Shown here: positions 42,934 to 53,734 of the stretch, piece by piece
Numbering within the stretch: position 1 is the stretch's first letter
Layout of the letters: each line of letters starts with the position of its first letter
NCBI GenBank assembly: GCA_021234155.1
Contig: JAJEKV010000294.1
Coordinates: forward strand, 312,001 to 376,000
DNA from: Isoetes taiwanensis
Lineage: Eukaryota > Streptophyta > Lycopodiopsida > Isoetales > Isoetaceae
Direction: 5' to 3'
Length of the DNA stretch: 64,000 nucleotides
Made by a program: the position numbers and the translations under genes
Notes under the pieces: generated by a model
Databases searched by the model: none
Seen by the model: only the letters and a program-made list of their open reading frames with translations
What the model was told of the DNA's origin: nothing

Positions 42934-43345
42934 TTGCATGTGGAAGTGCAGGTATGGTTCATGTTTCTGTTATTGCTAAGGATAATTGCAGCAGTAAAAG
43001 CTGAAGATCCATACCAGTTCTTTGACTGGAATGTAACATACATTCAATATGCTCCACTGGGCGTGAGCCAGCAGGTAAACAGTTTATGTTCTACATTGTT
43101 AACTTTTCACAGAGCTAAATCTCATTTATGTTCTACATTGTTAACTTTTTACAGAGCTAAATCTCAACTTCTAATTCAGGAATTGAGAAATGAATTGATA
43201 GTTTTTCTATTTGGTCAGCGGATTGCCATAAATGGCGGTTCCCCGTCCTCGTGATTGATACCATTACAAACAATATAATAACAACAGCCTAGAATGTTTT
43301 CCATAACTGGTATAGTTTTTGCTTGATCTTGGTTTTGAGTTTTTG
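42934..43345 (+). pseudogene. SKU5-similar (SKS) multicopper-oxidase-like fragment
   Basis: A first exon with start codon at 42934 or 42959 encodes a signal peptide (MFLLLLRIIAAVKA) then EDPYQFFDWNVTYIQYAPLG, the N-terminus of plant SKU5-like GPI-anchored or secreted cupredoxin proteins that act at the cell wall. It ends at 43074 with GT. The second exon from 43219 reads IAINGGSP, then needs a frame change to read VIDTITNNIITT, followed by TAG and NVFHN, matching the INGQFPGP-VIDTxTNNNIxxNVF motif of the family. The intron holds a 41-bp tandem duplication (43084-43165). The rest of the three-cupredoxin protein is absent, so this is a captured 5' fragment. Confidence 0.75.
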
Positions 43346-44982
43346 GTGCACAGTTCTATTCTGACTGATTTTCGAATAAATTAAACAACTCAGATCATTT
43401 AATGGAATGTCGTTTTTATGGATTGCATTTTTGTATGTTCTTCTACCCTATTGTACAATGCATGATTCGAAGCTCGCGGGCCTATATTGTTTGTACTATA
43501 ACCATCAGATTTAAACCGTTTCTTAGATCGCTTCTTTTTCCTGCATATAAAGGATTACATTGTACCTTTTGATGTATATTTTAACATGGTGCGCTTGTTT
43601 ATTCAAGTCCGTCATTTTGATGTTCCCCCGGTTGTAGAGTAGAACCGCCTTTGTTGCTAGAGCAAGGCAAAGGGGAAATATTTTTGGGCGCCTAGTAGCC
43701 TTTTTGGAGCCTTCTATTGACACAAAGGGAGAAATCGGGCACCACTTTCCAAGGGCAACTTAATGTTGTGCCCGTTTTTAGAAAGTCAAGACAAAATTGA
43801 GAAACCACGATAAGTAATGTGGAGTTTTCATTGCCTATTATTGGCAAAGGACGTGAATGCTTAAAGAACAACCGGAGAAGCTTGCACCATTTAATCCCCG
43901 AGAGTCTACACCTTCAAAGATATCCTTTGCCACTTTTTTCCTTTTACATCCTGCAATCGTGAGTCCAAGTATGGGAGGTACATCATTGATTTTGCATATT
44001 ATATCGCGGAAGTCACTTTTTCATTGGTGGCCTCGCAACAGGTGGCTCCTCTTTATATTTGGCAATTCATCTAATCCGGCAGATTCATAATGATTTAGGT
44101 GCTTAGAAGTTTGAGGATGGTTAACGCTTTTTTTGTAAAAAATGCTATTACGAAGGGAAGCTAACTCGTTGGATATATAGAATTCACAATTATAAAGATC
44201 TCGTTGGCAAAAGGAATAGGCTGATTGCTCTATTTCTTTGTGCATGGCAAACATAGTAGGTCGTTTTAACATCTAAAGGCATGCACTGCATGTATACTCT
44301 AGCATCAACTCAATAATGGGTGATGCGATGAAGGATGTACAAAAACAATGGGCCAAAGGGACTGCGGAACAATGTGCAATTCATATAGTCCGAAGCAATC
44401 ATTAATATATAGTAGATCTTTCATTGTAGCAATTCCCCGGAGGCACAAGAATATTAAACCATGCATAAAATATACATAGGTTGTCCCACGGAATCACCTA
44501 ATATAGATCTTTCATTAGTTGTGCAATCGGTAGCAACAATCTATGATATATCAAATATGCATAGCTTGTAGTAGGAAACTATTAATCATAGATTGGGACC
44601 ACGTAATATACATTAGCTTAGGCTTTCCCAGAGTTGTATATGGAATCATCAATTTAATTTTTTTCTATAATTGCATCTTGAAGCATCAATTTTTAACTAA
44701 TTAACCACGTGGCAAAAGCAATATCCCGACAATGTTGTGAACCACACCCATTAGGCTACATGAAATACAAACAGCTTTTGTTTGATTATCGACACCCACA
44801 TTTAAATATCATATTACTTCGGCCCATAAAATTTAGGTGTGTATAAGCATTTATCCTTTCCATCTAGAATGAGACTAACAAAGCACCTTCGAGCAATGCA
44901 GTTTGAGGGCATAGTACGAATCAAAGTCACGCTCACTTATATGAAATGCAGATGGATTTTCAAATACATCTGAGGTTCACTT

Positions 44983-45220
44983 ATATGAAATGCTGATGGA
45001 TTTTCAAGTAATTTGCAAATTTATATGGAATCTAGTGACAAATTCTTGAGAATCTGATATAATCTTTGTGCATAATCTAATCCAAGATATGCATATGGCA
45101 TATATGAAATGTCGATGGATTTTCAAGTAATTTGCAAATTTATATGGAATCTAGTGACAAATTCTTGAGAATGATATAATTTTGTGCATAATCTAATCCA
45201 AGATATGCATATGGCATATC
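44983..45220 (+). repeat. Tandem duplication, about 118-bp unit
   Basis: Copies start near 44983 and 45103 (TATATGAAATG then GATGGATTTTCAAGTAATTT). A third partial copy is at about 45759-45800. Confidence 0.85.
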
Positions 45221-45907
45221 CATAATCAGATATAGGCAAATCCTCTAGGCTACAAACCCTCAAGATAGTTATATTTAGCTTCATACAAGGCCTACATAGG
45301 CCCCTACACCTTACTTGGCTATTTCCCCTCTTAGGCCTTTATGGATTGTATCCAAGAAGCGTTTGACTAAGCAACTATTAGATCTTCCATAGATTCCGCT
45401 TGAGTGCTTATAGTGGCTAAATCCACTTTTCTAAATGGGATGGGATTGAGTTAAAAGCAGACCACATATGGGGTTGACAAAGGTTTAACTCCCATGTAGG
45501 TTGGTATTGAAAGCTAGTTTCTATTCTATGATAGCCAATAATTTAATCAAGACTACATTCAATGCATTGTAATTATTCATGGCTAGCAATTATTTTGGTG
45601 GTTTCTATCTTTGTGCATGGTACATACAATATAAGAACCTTTTGATTATTATATGATCTCTTTGATGATTCTATCGTAACCTTTATGTAGAAACTCTATC
45701 AAGATCATGCTAATTTTTATCGAACGTCATATAGAGATTCTATCAAAGCCATGTCTAGCTATATGAAATGCTAATGGATTTTCAAGTAATCTGACAAATT
45801 TTTTAGAATCAACGTGAAATAATCTTCCTGCACAAACTAACACACTGATGACAATCCTTGAACTAGATAAATTCAATTTCGTGCAGGCCCTACATAGTAC
45901 AAAGACT

Positions 45908-45909
<2 letters not shown>

Positions 45910-46001
<92 letters not shown>
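45910..46001. repeat. (AT)n tract between F7 and H2
   Basis: 92 bp of AT repeat joining the CTTG end of F7 to the TC start of H2. Confidence 0.95.
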
Positions 46002-46004
<3 letters not shown>

Positions 46005-46295
46005 TATATTATAATGTTATACCGTAAGTAGTGCACCGAGCCCTAAATTGGGCGGTCCGGATTAATCTACCCAACGGTGTAGATGATGTCACGTTAAAGC
46101 CAAAGCCCTGATTATTTTGGTTTTAGATCGAATGGATTAGGTTTCTTTAGGATAGAAAAAGAGGGTTTTTAGTCCGTCGATATCTCTTCCTCGGCCTGGG
46201 GCACAACCACGCTTCCTCAGCGGCCTTCCTCGGCCTGGGGCACAACCACGCTTCCTCAGCGGCCTGTCATTGCCAAGCAGTGCTAAAATATACCG

Positions 46296-47520
46296 TTGAG
46301 TAGGTATAGCTTTAGGCAGCCGGATCTACTCTTACAGGAAAAGTTTTCTGCTTCCGGTGGCCACAGCGGCAGCCATGAGTCTTTTTTCAGTTGGTTGTTG
46401 TTCGTGCCATGTGCAATCTGGCTATGGGTTCCGGTAAGTGCCACACTTCTCATCTGTGCTTGCACAGATCTACTACCTTATGTTGTGACACATAATATAT
46501 GGAAAGTAAATATGGATGATCAATTTTTATACATGCATCCTTTGCCCTGTGATATTTACACAGATGGAGGACAGAATGACACTGTGCAACATGGTTCTAG
46601 AAGCTAGAGGTAAAAATGGTATGATTTAAGTAGACCAGGCGACTGCTAAATATTTTGTGGTATGCATTGCAAAACTTTAGATCTTACTGTAATGTCGAAT
46701 TGAAGGTATCGCTCTTGCTTTCTTGACAGAACAAGACTCAATCAACGTATAAGCCTGTTTTCAGTGATGGTGATGCCAAGTAAGATTTGGGTCTGGTGTT
46801 TTTTTCGGCATGTTTTGGATCCTATGGTCTAAACATAAATATTACATTCTTCTTATAGATATCAAAAGGTGTGTCCCTTGGCTTCTATGTGTCGGAATTT
46901 TCCTCCCAAGAAGTCTGCTGTTACGTTAGATCTTCTGGAGCAGACAGTAGCATAATGGTTACCTTATTTTTTCGCGGGCATATTTGTTAATCGGTTCTTA
47001 TTATTTCTTGGTGAGCTTCTGAAGACAAAGCCATGGGAATGTTTTGTTCTTCTAAAAAAGTAACATACTGCATAATAATTTTGTTCTTTTTGTTTTCTAA
47101 CGCATTGGCTATTGCAGCCATTTTGGGTAAATCTAAGGAAAGGAAATCATATCGTAGTTCAATTTTCTGCAGATTTATCAAGACACTTGGCTTTTCTGGT
47201 GGAATATTTTATTTCTGGAGCAACAACCTCATTCAAGTAAGCATGATATCTCCGTTTGGTAAATCTTTCCATCCATGCTCTAACATTGGTGTGTCCAATC
47301 ACGCCTGCATCACTGCTAGATACTGTTCGCTGGTCAATCACAGAATCACCACTATCAGCTCGGGATTTATGTAGGCCCGCCTTTTAATTCAGGGAATCTC
47401 ACTGGATCAGAAGTCGATTATGAGCAAGCATCGGCTCATAAGGGAAGCTTGCTTGCATCTTCAACTTTGCCATGGATAAATGGTACTTTTGTTCCTGTGT
47501 CAAAATAAAGCGGGTTTCTG
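46296..47520 (+). other. Unassigned exon-like cargo in H2
   Basis: Plus-strand pieces read like parts of one protein: YKPVFSDGDAK near 46760-46792, YQKVCPLASMCRNFPPKKSA near 46860, and HHYQLGIYVGPPFNSGNLTG then EVDYEQASAHKGSLLASSTL at about 47345-47480. Pieces are bordered by AG and GT. I cannot name the protein. Part of the same sequence (about 47450-47680) has a diverged second copy at 54818-55060, outside the array, which may be nearer to the parental gene. Confidence 0.4.
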
Positions 47521-48563
47521 TTTAACCAGTTTCTGTTTGTGTCAGCAGTACAAAGTTTGCTTTCTTCTGAAAATCAAGCTGTGAAATTCTCTGTTTGTCT
47601 GTAAGACAACTTTTTAAGATTGCATAAAAGCATAGTTGCAGACCTAAGCACTAAAAACTCATGGTTGACTAAGAAGATGGAATGGCTCCTGCAAGCTACA
47701 AGCTCCATATCAAGGCTTCATCCACTAAGTCCTGGAAAATGGCAACATGTGCATTACTAAATTTGGATCGGATACAGATGTTTTGGTTTGGAAGATTAGT
47801 TTTATTACTGAATTGTGATATTCAAAATAAAGCTACAAAGCTAATATAAAAAGTTGTCCTTTGCGCTCTGCATCAAGTATAAAAAAGTTTGAGCATTTGT
47901 TTTATCTACCTTCAAATTTAGAACTTTGTTTAGTAGCTTGCACAATGTGGCACCCAAGAACTCCCAAGAACGTTTATGACCTACTTTAACATTTGCAGCA
48001 TAATATAATATGCAGAAGGCATGCCCTATTAGCAACTTCTACTTGAATGTGCTTTGAGTTTTAAATTTTATGCGGGTCCATTTGAATCCCAATCTTCTGC
48101 TACTACTTCAACACCAACAACATATATAATATGCAGAAGGCATGCCCTAATAGTAGCTTCTAATTGAATGTGATTTGAGTTTTAAGTTCTTATTTGGTTC
48201 CATTTGAATTCCAATCTTCTTGGCACTGTAAAAAGCGGAAAAAAAAAGAGGACTTGCAATCTCACATAGGAACATGGATATGCACGTAATGATCATGTTA
48301 AAGAGATCTTGAATGCATAGTTATGAATAAACAGATGTATCTATAAGGACTTCTTGGCATATCCATAGACATATGAAACATAAACAATTGTATGCTATGC
48401 ACATTTAACGTTGTCTCACGCTTGCCGACTTAAGTCATGGGATTATAGGTATGGGATTATGGGATAAAGACCTTTTAGAGTTTCATGATGTAGTCGCACA
48501 TTTGGCAACTTTAAGTTATGGGATGATGACCTTTTAGAAGTATAGGATAATATCTAGAGTGTC

Positions 48564-48743
48564 GATGTAATCTCACATTCAACAATGGAATGATGACCTT
48601 TTAGAAGTATGGGGTAATCTCTAGAGCGTCTTGCTAGGAAATGTTACAAAAGAGATGTAATCTCACATTCAACAATGGAATGATGACCTTTTAGAAGTAT
48701 GGGGTAATCTCTAGAGCGTCTTGCTAGGAAATGTTACAAAAGA
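48564..48743 (+). repeat. Tandem duplication, 90-bp unit
   Basis: Two nearly identical copies starting GATGTAATCTCACATTCAAC at 48564 and 48654, with a third degenerate start upstream. Confidence 0.9.
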
Positions 48744-48864
48744 AATGCAACTACAGTACAGTACACATGACATTTGTCAAGTTCCAAATGTTAGCACACA
48801 TGACATTTGTCAACTTCCAAATGTTAGCCCAGCAACGCTGGGCACTATTACTAGTCATATCATA

Positions 48865-48910
48865 TGATCGATAAAAATATTGTTCAGTCTACGTGGCTGC
48901 ATATTATTCG
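48865..48910 (-). promoter_or_regulatory. Candidate promoter with ER-stress-element-like site
   Basis: GATAAAAATATT (about 48869-48880) could serve as a TATA region. Just downstream, CGTGG (48892-48896), nine bases, then ATTCG (48906-48910) reads on the minus strand as CGAAT-N9-CCACG. This is one base from the ER stress element CCAAT-N9-CCACG bound by NF-Y with bZIP or ATF6-class factors. Disulfide isomerase genes are standard unfolded-protein-response targets (family knowledge), so the placement is suggestive. With so little DNA between the Helitron end and the gene, this is nearly all the native promoter left. Confidence 0.35.
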
Positions 48911-49005
48911 GCATTGTTCGCAAAATGACGTTTTGGGTTCAGGAATTCTGCTGCCACCCTTTCTTATACAGAATCCTCTTTTCTCTCTGCTGCGGATCAG
49001 CAGCT

Positions 49006-52000
49006 ATGGCGCTCTTTCGATCTCTTTTAGTTGCATCCACACTCATTATCCTTATCTCTGCAGGCGCTGAAGCGCTTTATGGCCCTACATCAGACGTGGT
49101 GGTTCTTACACCTTCAAATTTTAAGTCCAAGGTAACAATATCTTTCACAATGAGAATATTGCTCGTTGTTATCAGATTCTTCTATTGATTTACATATCAT
49201 CTGGCTTTGAGGGATCGTATTTCCTTCACACATATGTATGCTACCTGCTAGAATTCATTATCCCTTTGTGTCTTCGCTAGGGTGGCCATTTGGTGTCTGG
49301 AGCTGATGCAATATATAATTGTGAATCCAGCAGCTTACAGGCTCGAAAAGCCATAAATTTTGCAGTTCGCTTTACTCTCGAGACAGTAATAGTGAACAAC
49401 TTTAGTTACGAAGAAATAATTTTGTACGCAATATATGTCATTTATCATCGGGGAAATTTTAGGTTTTTTGAGAGTGTAGTTTAATGTGCTCTTGCCATCG
49501 TTGTTTTGCCTGTTTTCTCTCTTGAGCACTAGTTTCTCATTATGTCTATAGAGATACTGATTTAGGGCTTTCGAATGTGATGGGATGCTTTCTTGTTCAG
49601 GTTTTAGAAACAGAAGGGGTGGTTCTGGTAGAGTTCTTTGCAAACTGGTGCGGTCACTGTAAAGCCTTATCACCAGCATGGGAAAAGGCAGCAAAGGCTC
49701 TGAAGGGGATTGTAACTATAGCAGCAGTTGATGCTGATACCCATAAATCTCTTGCACAGGTACGATTCTACATCTCACAGCATAGTTTGGCCTTACAAAA
49801 CAAGAGCATCAGAAACAAACAAGAATCAACTTATATCCCTGAATCTAGTAATGACCAGTATATCCATCGTCTTTTCCTTATATCTTTTAAGTATTATAGA
49901 AGTTGAAGATTCCCTCCCTCTCTAGCTAACTTACACTGATACTTGATAATTTCCACGACTCTGAAGCATCAAGTGAATTATTCTTTTGATAATGTCGTTT
50001 GACCAGGCTTCTTTTACTTGACAAAACAAGGTTTACCTTAAAGACCAGCTTTTAGAAGTTGCCATTTTTTGCTCTTTTGGCAGGAATACGCAATAAAAGG
50101 ATTTCCAACAATTAAGGTTTTTGGAGTGGGAAAATCTCCATCAGACTATCAAGGAGGGCGAGAAGCAAAAGATATTGTTGAATATGCTTTGCAACAGGTA
50201 CTTATGTCATCCATTGCCAAGTTAGTTGTTTAAGAGATTTTGTCTTCTTGTTATTTCCAAATTTTGGAAATGGCAAAATGCTTAAAAGAGATTTGGTATC
50301 TGGAACAACAATTCCATGCAATAAATCGCTTCATTTATTCTCTCAACTTCTGTTGTTAACGGGGTTTCTTATCCTGCATCTTGCTAATCTTGGTTCTTTC
50401 TTTTAGTGCATTTTTTACTCTGAATTGTAAGTAGAGCTGTTTCGTTATAGCGTTTGATGTGTGCAAAATGTTATTATTACAAACTTATGAAAACAATGAT
50501 AATTTCAGGCAAAGCTACTTGCAGCCAATAGGCTGACAGGAAAGACTAAGAATGGAGGTGATAAAAAGGGAAGTAAAAAGGAGACGGCTGCATCTGTGGA
50601 GCTTACATCCAAAACTTTTGATGAAGCTGTGCTGCATAGCAATGAGATCTGGCTTGTGGAATTCTTTGCCCCATGGTATTTGTGATCCTTTTTTTGGGTT
50701 TTGTTTTTATGCTCAAGATTATCTTGGGTTCTTTTTTATGCTCAAATTGTCTCTCTTTTGCATCTATATCCAAATCCCTGCATGTATCCTAGCCTGAAGT
50801 ATTCATCTGAGAATAAAGCTCCCTAATTCAATATGGTACATCCCAATTTTGCATGTGCTACTTTTTATTTAGAAATAGAGACCCAAAAGACAAATCAGGC
50901 TTAATTGGCAACCATTCTTATCCTTCTATGCTCTTTGTGCCAGTAGAAAGGATAGGGACTATGCTCTCTTCAATTGCAATTGTTAATAACAACAGAAGAA
51001 TGACATCAATGCTGAATAAACGCTTACAGGAACTAATGCTGGGCATATTTTTGTTTGCCTGCTTTTAATGTGTAGAAGGGCAATAGAAAGACTCTCTATA
51101 GTCTTGAACAACTATGGTAGTCATTTTGCTTGGATAGAAACATTTCTAACAAAGTCGTACATTAAAGGCATAACTTTCATATTTTGGGTGCTGTATCTTG
51201 CTTGCTGAATTGTTTTGTCTGACAGACTATTGATTTCTCTCTTCCAGGTGTGGCCACTGTAAGAAGCTGGCTCCTGAATGGAAAAACGCAGCAAAAAACC
51301 TTAAGGGAAAAGTGAATCTTGGACATGTTGATTGTGATGCGGAAAAGGTGATGTTTCCACATTTGGTCATGAAAAGGCAGGTTGTCTGTGATTTGATGCA
51401 GAGTATGGTAAACCGTTTGCCAACCTTTCATCATACAGGACTTAATGGCCAAGTATGGTATTCAAGGTTTTCCAACCATATTAGTCTTTGGAGCAGATAA
51501 GGAAAATCCAACACCTTATCAAGGGGCACGGGAGGCATCGGCAATTGAAACTTTTGCCCTTGAACAGCTTGAAGCTAATGAAGTTGCTCCAGAGGTTGTG
51601 GAGCTTATTGGACCAGTGAGTGATCATACTAGTAAACTTCCAACTGTTTTTTATTTTTGGAATACCTGGTGTCAATACGCCAGCCAGATTTGTAACGTTT
51701 CCTACATCTTGCATTGTTGCAGGAAGTAATGGAAAAGTATTGCTCACGTGTAGCTATATGCTTTGTTACATTTCTACCTGACATACTGGACTCACGAGCA
51801 GATGGAAGAAACAAGTACATTGATATATTAAAGACTGTTGCAGAGAAGAACAAGAAGAGCTTCTATGGGTAAGAGTTCATGGACGGATCTTAAAGCATAG
51901 AATATTGAATTATAGATCCCATGGGAAAGCAATTTTGTTAATGATAATACAGTGAGCAACAACGTGGGCGGGAACAAAGACACTTATTAATCTTATTAGC

Positions 52001-52496
52001 GATAACGAGCAAATAGCCTGGAGTTTTTAGGAGTCTGGATGTTGTGGGATGCTACTTTAGCTTTCTGAATTGGGTTTCAATCACCACAATTTCATTTTGA
52101 ATTTGGTAGGTACCTTTGGGCACCTGCTGGAAAGCAATCATCTCTAGAGCAGGCTGTTGGTGTTGGAGGATATGGCTATCCTGCTCTTGTTGCACTGAAT
52201 GTGAAAAAGGGAGTCTACGCCCCTCTTAAGAGTTCCTTTGAGCTTCAATCAGTGATGTGAGTACATCTGCATTCCCGTGTACAACGAAATGAAATGACGT
52301 GTGATTAAATGTTTTTTTGTACTTCAGGGAGTTTGTTAAAGATGCAGGTAGAGGTGGCAAAGGCAATCTTCCTCTAGGATCAGAATACAGATTGGAAAAA
52401 ACAGCACCCTGGGATGGAAAGGATGGAGAATTAATTGAAGAAGATGAATTTTCTCTTGATGAGCTAATGGCAGATGACTCAAAGCAGGAGCTATAG
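49006..52496 (+). CDS. PDIL2-3: P5-type protein disulfide isomerase (PDIL2-2/2-3 class), nine exons
   Basis: Coding exons are 49006-49131, 49601-49759, 50084-50197, 50509-50675, 51248-51347, 51439-51615, 51723-51868, 52110-52256 and 52328-52496. All introns are GT-AG and the joined frame gives 434 residues without a break, close to the family's usual length. It is an ER-lumen thiol oxidoreductase that forms and rearranges disulfides. Residues 1-23 form a signal peptide. Thioredoxin domain a has CGHC at 59-62 and cis-proline 103; a second has CGHC at 190-193 and cis-proline 234. The codon for the tryptophan before the second site is split by intron 4. The b-like domain follows (about 285-385), then an acidic tail and C-terminal KQEL, a variant of KDEL. 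Asn57 replaces the usual Pro before the first WCGHC. This is the only gene in the window that appears intact. Confidence 0.95.
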
Positions 52497-53640
52497 CTAA
52501 CCATCGTTGTACACATTCTTTATTCTTTTATGGTTTCTGGTATTAGGCTAACCTATGTATGAGTGGAAATGCAGTAATTCCATTACTGGAAGCTGCAATA
52601 GCTCAGCATTCTGAGGCAATCAATGTCCTTGCAAGGACACATCTTTATGGTTATTGCAAGCCCTTTGCATTGATATCTGATGTGATACGCAGATCTTTTA
52701 TCTTCATCTTTTATTTTATCGCATAGTTTATGGTATTAAGATCATGAATCTTCCACATCAGCGGCCAAGATCCTGTTATTAAACGTCTTTAACCGGCAGC
52801 CATTCCTGGCCGTTGATCCATGCTCTGTGAAAGGGCATAACAGGCAAGCAAACTCTGTGTGAAGGGGCAGTGACTTGCATGATTCAGCCTCGGATGGACT
52901 TCTTTGCATCTATGAACTTATGATAACCGATCTATAACATCTACGAACCTTTGGTAACTGATCTATGGCCTGCCCAACCTCTAATAATCGAGCTGCAGCC
53001 TGCCGAACGTGTGATAACCCAGCTACGGACGAGGAATCTTGCCTGCCCAGTTAAAGGGGATAAACACCCCTGCTCGCATATTACCTCAGATAAACAGGTG
53101 AGCCCGAGCCCGTTTATTTGAGGTAATGGGCTCTCAGGAAACTCCATTGGCAAAAGGAAAAAGACTAAGAATCTCAGGAAACTCCATTGAGAAAAGGAAA
53201 AAGAATGAGAAAAAGCAAAAGAAAAGTAGATTGACCTGAAGGATTTGAAAGAAACCACTTGAATAGAGAAGAAAGACTAAATTCATAAAACAAGAACAGA
53301 AGCTTGTTAAGAAAGACTAAATTCATAAAACAAAGACTAAATTCATAAAACAAGAACAGAAGCTTGTTAGAGGCCTGTTAGTGACCAAGCACCTATTAGC
53401 TCCTTCCATAATGCACACATTTATCATATTCCAAATATATAATTGTAATACGGAGGAGGATAAGAACACATTTATCATATTCCAAATATATAATTGTAAT
53501 ACGGAGGAGGATAAGAGGGCAGCTTGAAAGTACCTAATTTTTTATAGAAAGTTTTATGATAAGAGATGTCGACGTGTAATTCTTAAAATTTCAGGGAGGA
53601 TGCCACCTTTTAGAACTAGACATGTAGAGTGTACTAGAAG
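52497..53640. other. Gene 3' flank with hairpin and short tandem repeats
   Basis: No gene. The isomerase 3' untranslated region should lie in the first few hundred bases. A strong inverted repeat at 53080-53127 has 16-base arms (ATTACCTCAGATAAAC and GTTTATTTGAGGTAAT, one mismatch). Tandem duplications: AAGACTAAATTCATAAAACA near 53270-53365, and a roughly 60-bp unit CACATTTATCATATTCCAAA at 53405-53515. Confidence 0.5.
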
Positions 53641-53652
53641 TATTTCAGTACT

Positions 53653-53731
53653 TTCTAGAAGATTCGAGCATAAAACTTTAGAACTTTCTAGAAGCTTCGA
53701 GCATAGAACTTTAGAACTTTCTAGAAGCTTC
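53653..53731 (+). promoter_or_regulatory. Three heat-shock-element-like motifs in a 33-bp tandem repeat
   Basis: TTCTAGAAGATTC at 53653-53665 and TTCTAGAAGCTTC at 53686-53698 and 53719-53731. Each fits the three-unit heat shock element TTCnnGAAnnTTC perfectly, spaced exactly 33 bp, about three helical turns. They arise from a 33-bp tandem triplication, so the phasing is automatic. No gene follows closely on either strand that I can recognise. TTTCTGGAATAATC near 53790 adds a partial site. Confidence 0.4.
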
Positions 53732-53734
53732 GAG

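Larger units (their letters stand above)
40929..45909 (+). mobile_element. Helitron-like element F7 (4981 bp) with SKU5-like cargo
   Basis: Starts TCGAATATATATAAAAATTA and ends ACATAGTACAAAGACTTG at 45909. The head (40980-41230) has the CATGGCATGGGCATG and GAGGATTAAAAAG motifs of the family. Cargo includes a SKU5-like fragment (42.9-43.3 kb) and unidentified exon-like stretches at 41240-42900. Near the end, a 118-bp tandem duplication (44983-45220) contains GGAATCTAGTGACAAATTCT, a vestige of the GAATC array. Confidence 0.55.
46002..48854 (+). mobile_element. Non-autonomous Helitron H2 (2853 bp)
   Basis: Starts TCTTATATTATAATGTTATA after an AT tract, similar to H1, and ends with the hairpin GCCCAGC-AAC-GCTGGGC (48827-48843), ACTATTA and CTAG at 48851-48854, then host T. 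The hairpin is identical to that of H1. Cargo at 46.3-47.6 kb is exon-like but unidentified. Several tandem duplications are inside: 39 bp at 46187-46264, about 120 bp at 48001-48230, 90 bp at 48564-48743, and 35 bp near 48758-48826. The element ends about 150 bp upstream of the start codon of the disulfide isomerase gene. Unlike H1, the DNA right of its end is not AT repeat. Confidence 0.8.
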
